Source of the DNA: an uncultured Ectothiorhodospiraceae bacterium
GTDB lineage: Bacteria > Pseudomonadota > Gammaproteobacteria > XJ16 > Halofilaceae
Reading direction: 5' to 3'
NCBI GenBank assembly: GCA_913055615.1
Contig: CAJXKK010000001.1
Span: 101,946-165,945, forward strand
Length of the DNA: 64,000 bases
Shown: positions 62,895-64,000 of the stretch, piece after piece
Numbering within the stretch: position 1 is the stretch's first letter
Layout: each line of letters opens with the position of its first letter
Translations under genes and position numbers: made by a program
The notes under the pieces: generated by a model
Told to the model about the DNA's origin: nothing
The model's input: the letters and a program-made list of their open reading frames with translations, nothing else
Database searches by the model: none

Positions 62895-64000
62895 ATGTCA
62901 ACAGAAACCCATGCATTCCCGCGGGTGCGCCGTGGCGGCGCGCTCATCGGCTCCGCCCTTGCCACGATCCTCTCCGTGGCCGGGGCACATGCCGCCGGCG
63001 AACCGCCGGATCCCGTTTTCGATAAAACCTCCTACGGGGATATGAGTTTCCCGGATGAGTTCCCCGACGGCACGAGCATCAGCATCACGCAGTGGAGCCA
63101 CTTCGTCCCCCGCTACGACGAGTGGTTCGAGGAATATGCCGAGGCCTGGGGTGAAGCGAACAACGTCGATGTAACGGTCAACTTCATCAACATCGCCGAA
63201 GTACCCTCGACCCTGTCCGCCTCGATCTCCGCCGGTGAGGGTGCGACCCTGTTCGAGATGAACGCGCCGCCGACCTCGTTCATTGAGGGCCTCAAGCCGC
63301 TCAAGGACGTCAACAAGGCGGCCGAAGCGGAGTTCGGCGAACGTTCCGGGACCTGCGAGCGCTCCAGCTACCTGCCGGCGCAGGACATCTGGTACGGCTT
63401 CTGCCATGGCTGGGTGCCGGACCCGGGCGACTACCGCCGCTCCCTCTGGAAGGACGCAGGCTACCCGGAAGGCCCGGAGAGCTATAACGATCTCCTCAAG
63501 GGCGGCAAGCAGATCTTCGAGGAAACGGGCATTCCGGTCGCGCTCGGCATGTCGCCGGAGATCGACTCGGAATTCTACGCCCGCGCCCTGATCTGGTCGC
63601 ACGGCGGTTCGATCCAGGACGAGGACGGCAATGTCACGTTCGACTCCGAGGAGGTCCTGGAAGCGGTCAAGTACCAGAAGAAACTGTTCGACAACGCCAT
63701 GACGCCCGAGGTCTTCGCCTGGAACGCGGCGTCGAACAACCAGACCTTCATCGCCGGCCAGGCGTCCTACATCCAGAATTCAATCTCCTTCTACCGCAGC
63801 GCCCAGGAGGATTCGCCGGAGGTCGCCGCGGACACCGGGTTCCGGCCGGGCCTCGAGGGGCCCAGGGGTGACAAGCGGATGCCGGCCCACGTGTGGTTCA
63901 TCCATACCATGCCGGATTACGTCACCGACGAGGACAAGATCGCGGCGGCGAAGAAGTTCATGCTGGATCTGGAGAACAACTACGCCAGCGCCAGCTATTA
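62895..64000 (+). CDS. ABC sugar-type substrate-binding protein (partial)
   Basis: The open frame starts at ATG 62895 after AAGGAGGCAACA and continues without a stop to the window end (368 codons). A signal peptide ends near AGAHAAGEP. The body matches extracellular solute-binding proteins of the carbohydrate uptake class: TQWSHFVPRYDEWFEEYA, FCHGWVPDPGDY and EFYARALIWSHGGSIQDEDG. The sugar or other ligand is not clear. Permease and ATPase genes are likely just beyond the window. Confidence 0.9.
   Translation, partial: MSTETHAFPRVRRGGALIGSALATILSVAGAHAAGEPPDPVFDKTSYGDMSFPDEFPDGTSISITQWSHFVPRYDEWFEEYAEAWGEANNVDVTVNFINIAEVPSTLSASISAGEGATLFEMNAPPTSFIEGLKPLKDVNKAAEAEFGERSGTCERSSYLPAQDIWYGFCHGWVPDPGDYRRSLWKDAGYPEGPESYNDLLKGGKQIFEETGIPVALGMSPEIDSEFYARALIWSHGGSIQDEDGNVTFDSEEVLEAVKYQKKLFDNAMTPEVFAWNAASNNQTFIAGQASYIQNSISFYRSAQEDSPEVAADTGFRPGLEGPRGDKRMPAHVWFIHTMPDYVTDEDKIAAAKKFMLDLENNYASASY

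Overview
The window is a GC-rich chromosomal segment of a gammaproteobacterium. The gene order rpoE-mucA-mucB-degP-lepA-lepB-rnc-era-recO, the dnaX-ybaB-recR block beside the SRP RNA, and oligoribonuclease beside a DNA repeat-rich intergenic region are typical of that class. Acidic proteins together with genes for creatine and proline breakdown suggest a halophilic or halotolerant member, perhaps near the Ectothiorhodospiraceae. The placement is inference from gene content and base composition, not from a tree. About 60 protein genes, one tRNA and one SRP RNA are supported. No complete insertion sequence, prophage or CRISPR array was seen.

Layout. 1-10500 (all minus strand): a broken Ca2+/Na+ antiporter fragment at the edge, a DUF455 protein, recO, era, rnc, DUF4845, lepB, lepA, a glutaredoxin-like protein, degP/mucD, mucB, mucA and rpoE. 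Most junctions overlap by 1-17 bases (ATGA, TGATG), so translation is probably coupled. 10543-10804 is a small element with near-perfect 32-base terminal inverted repeats and two internal hairpins, placed between rpoE and nadB. 10919-22000: nadB, a sulfurtransferase, a tungstate-type ABC permease and ATPase without a binding protein, a structured repeat region, a regulator with a ligand-binding domain, orn, an M48 protease, a pterin dehydratase, two small cytochromes c, a hydrolase and a MOT1-type molybdate transporter. 22100-27130 (minus): 1-Cys peroxiredoxin, DUF2244, HIT protein, recR, ybaB, dnaX and the SRP RNA. 27300-34530: a heptamer array, a TetR/SMR efflux pair, an MFS protein, an orphan protein, a lipoprotein hydrolase, asparaginase, mtgA and a methyltransferase. 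34950-46730: an ABC-F protein, an SLC13 transporter, a formate-channel relic, an aldo/keto reductase, an ATP/ADP-translocase-like MFS protein and an RND efflux pair.

46900-64000: tRNA-Ser(GGA) with its terminator, a diguanylate cyclase, a creatinase locus (creatinase, ABC binding protein, GlxA-type regulator), a histidine phosphatase, bifunctional PutA, two gene relics, a PCu(A)C copper chaperone, a secreted ATP-dependent DNA ligase, an endonuclease III-like glycosylase, an MFS protein, rluB and the start of an ABC sugar-type binding protein that runs off the edge.

The intergenic regions are unusual. They hold several families of paired inverted repeats of the GTAGGAGCGAGC, GTAGCCCGGATG and GTAGGCCGGC types, two heptamer arrays that share one heptamer, and at least four decayed gene fragments. 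The element upstream of rpoE is the strongest candidate for something not described before.
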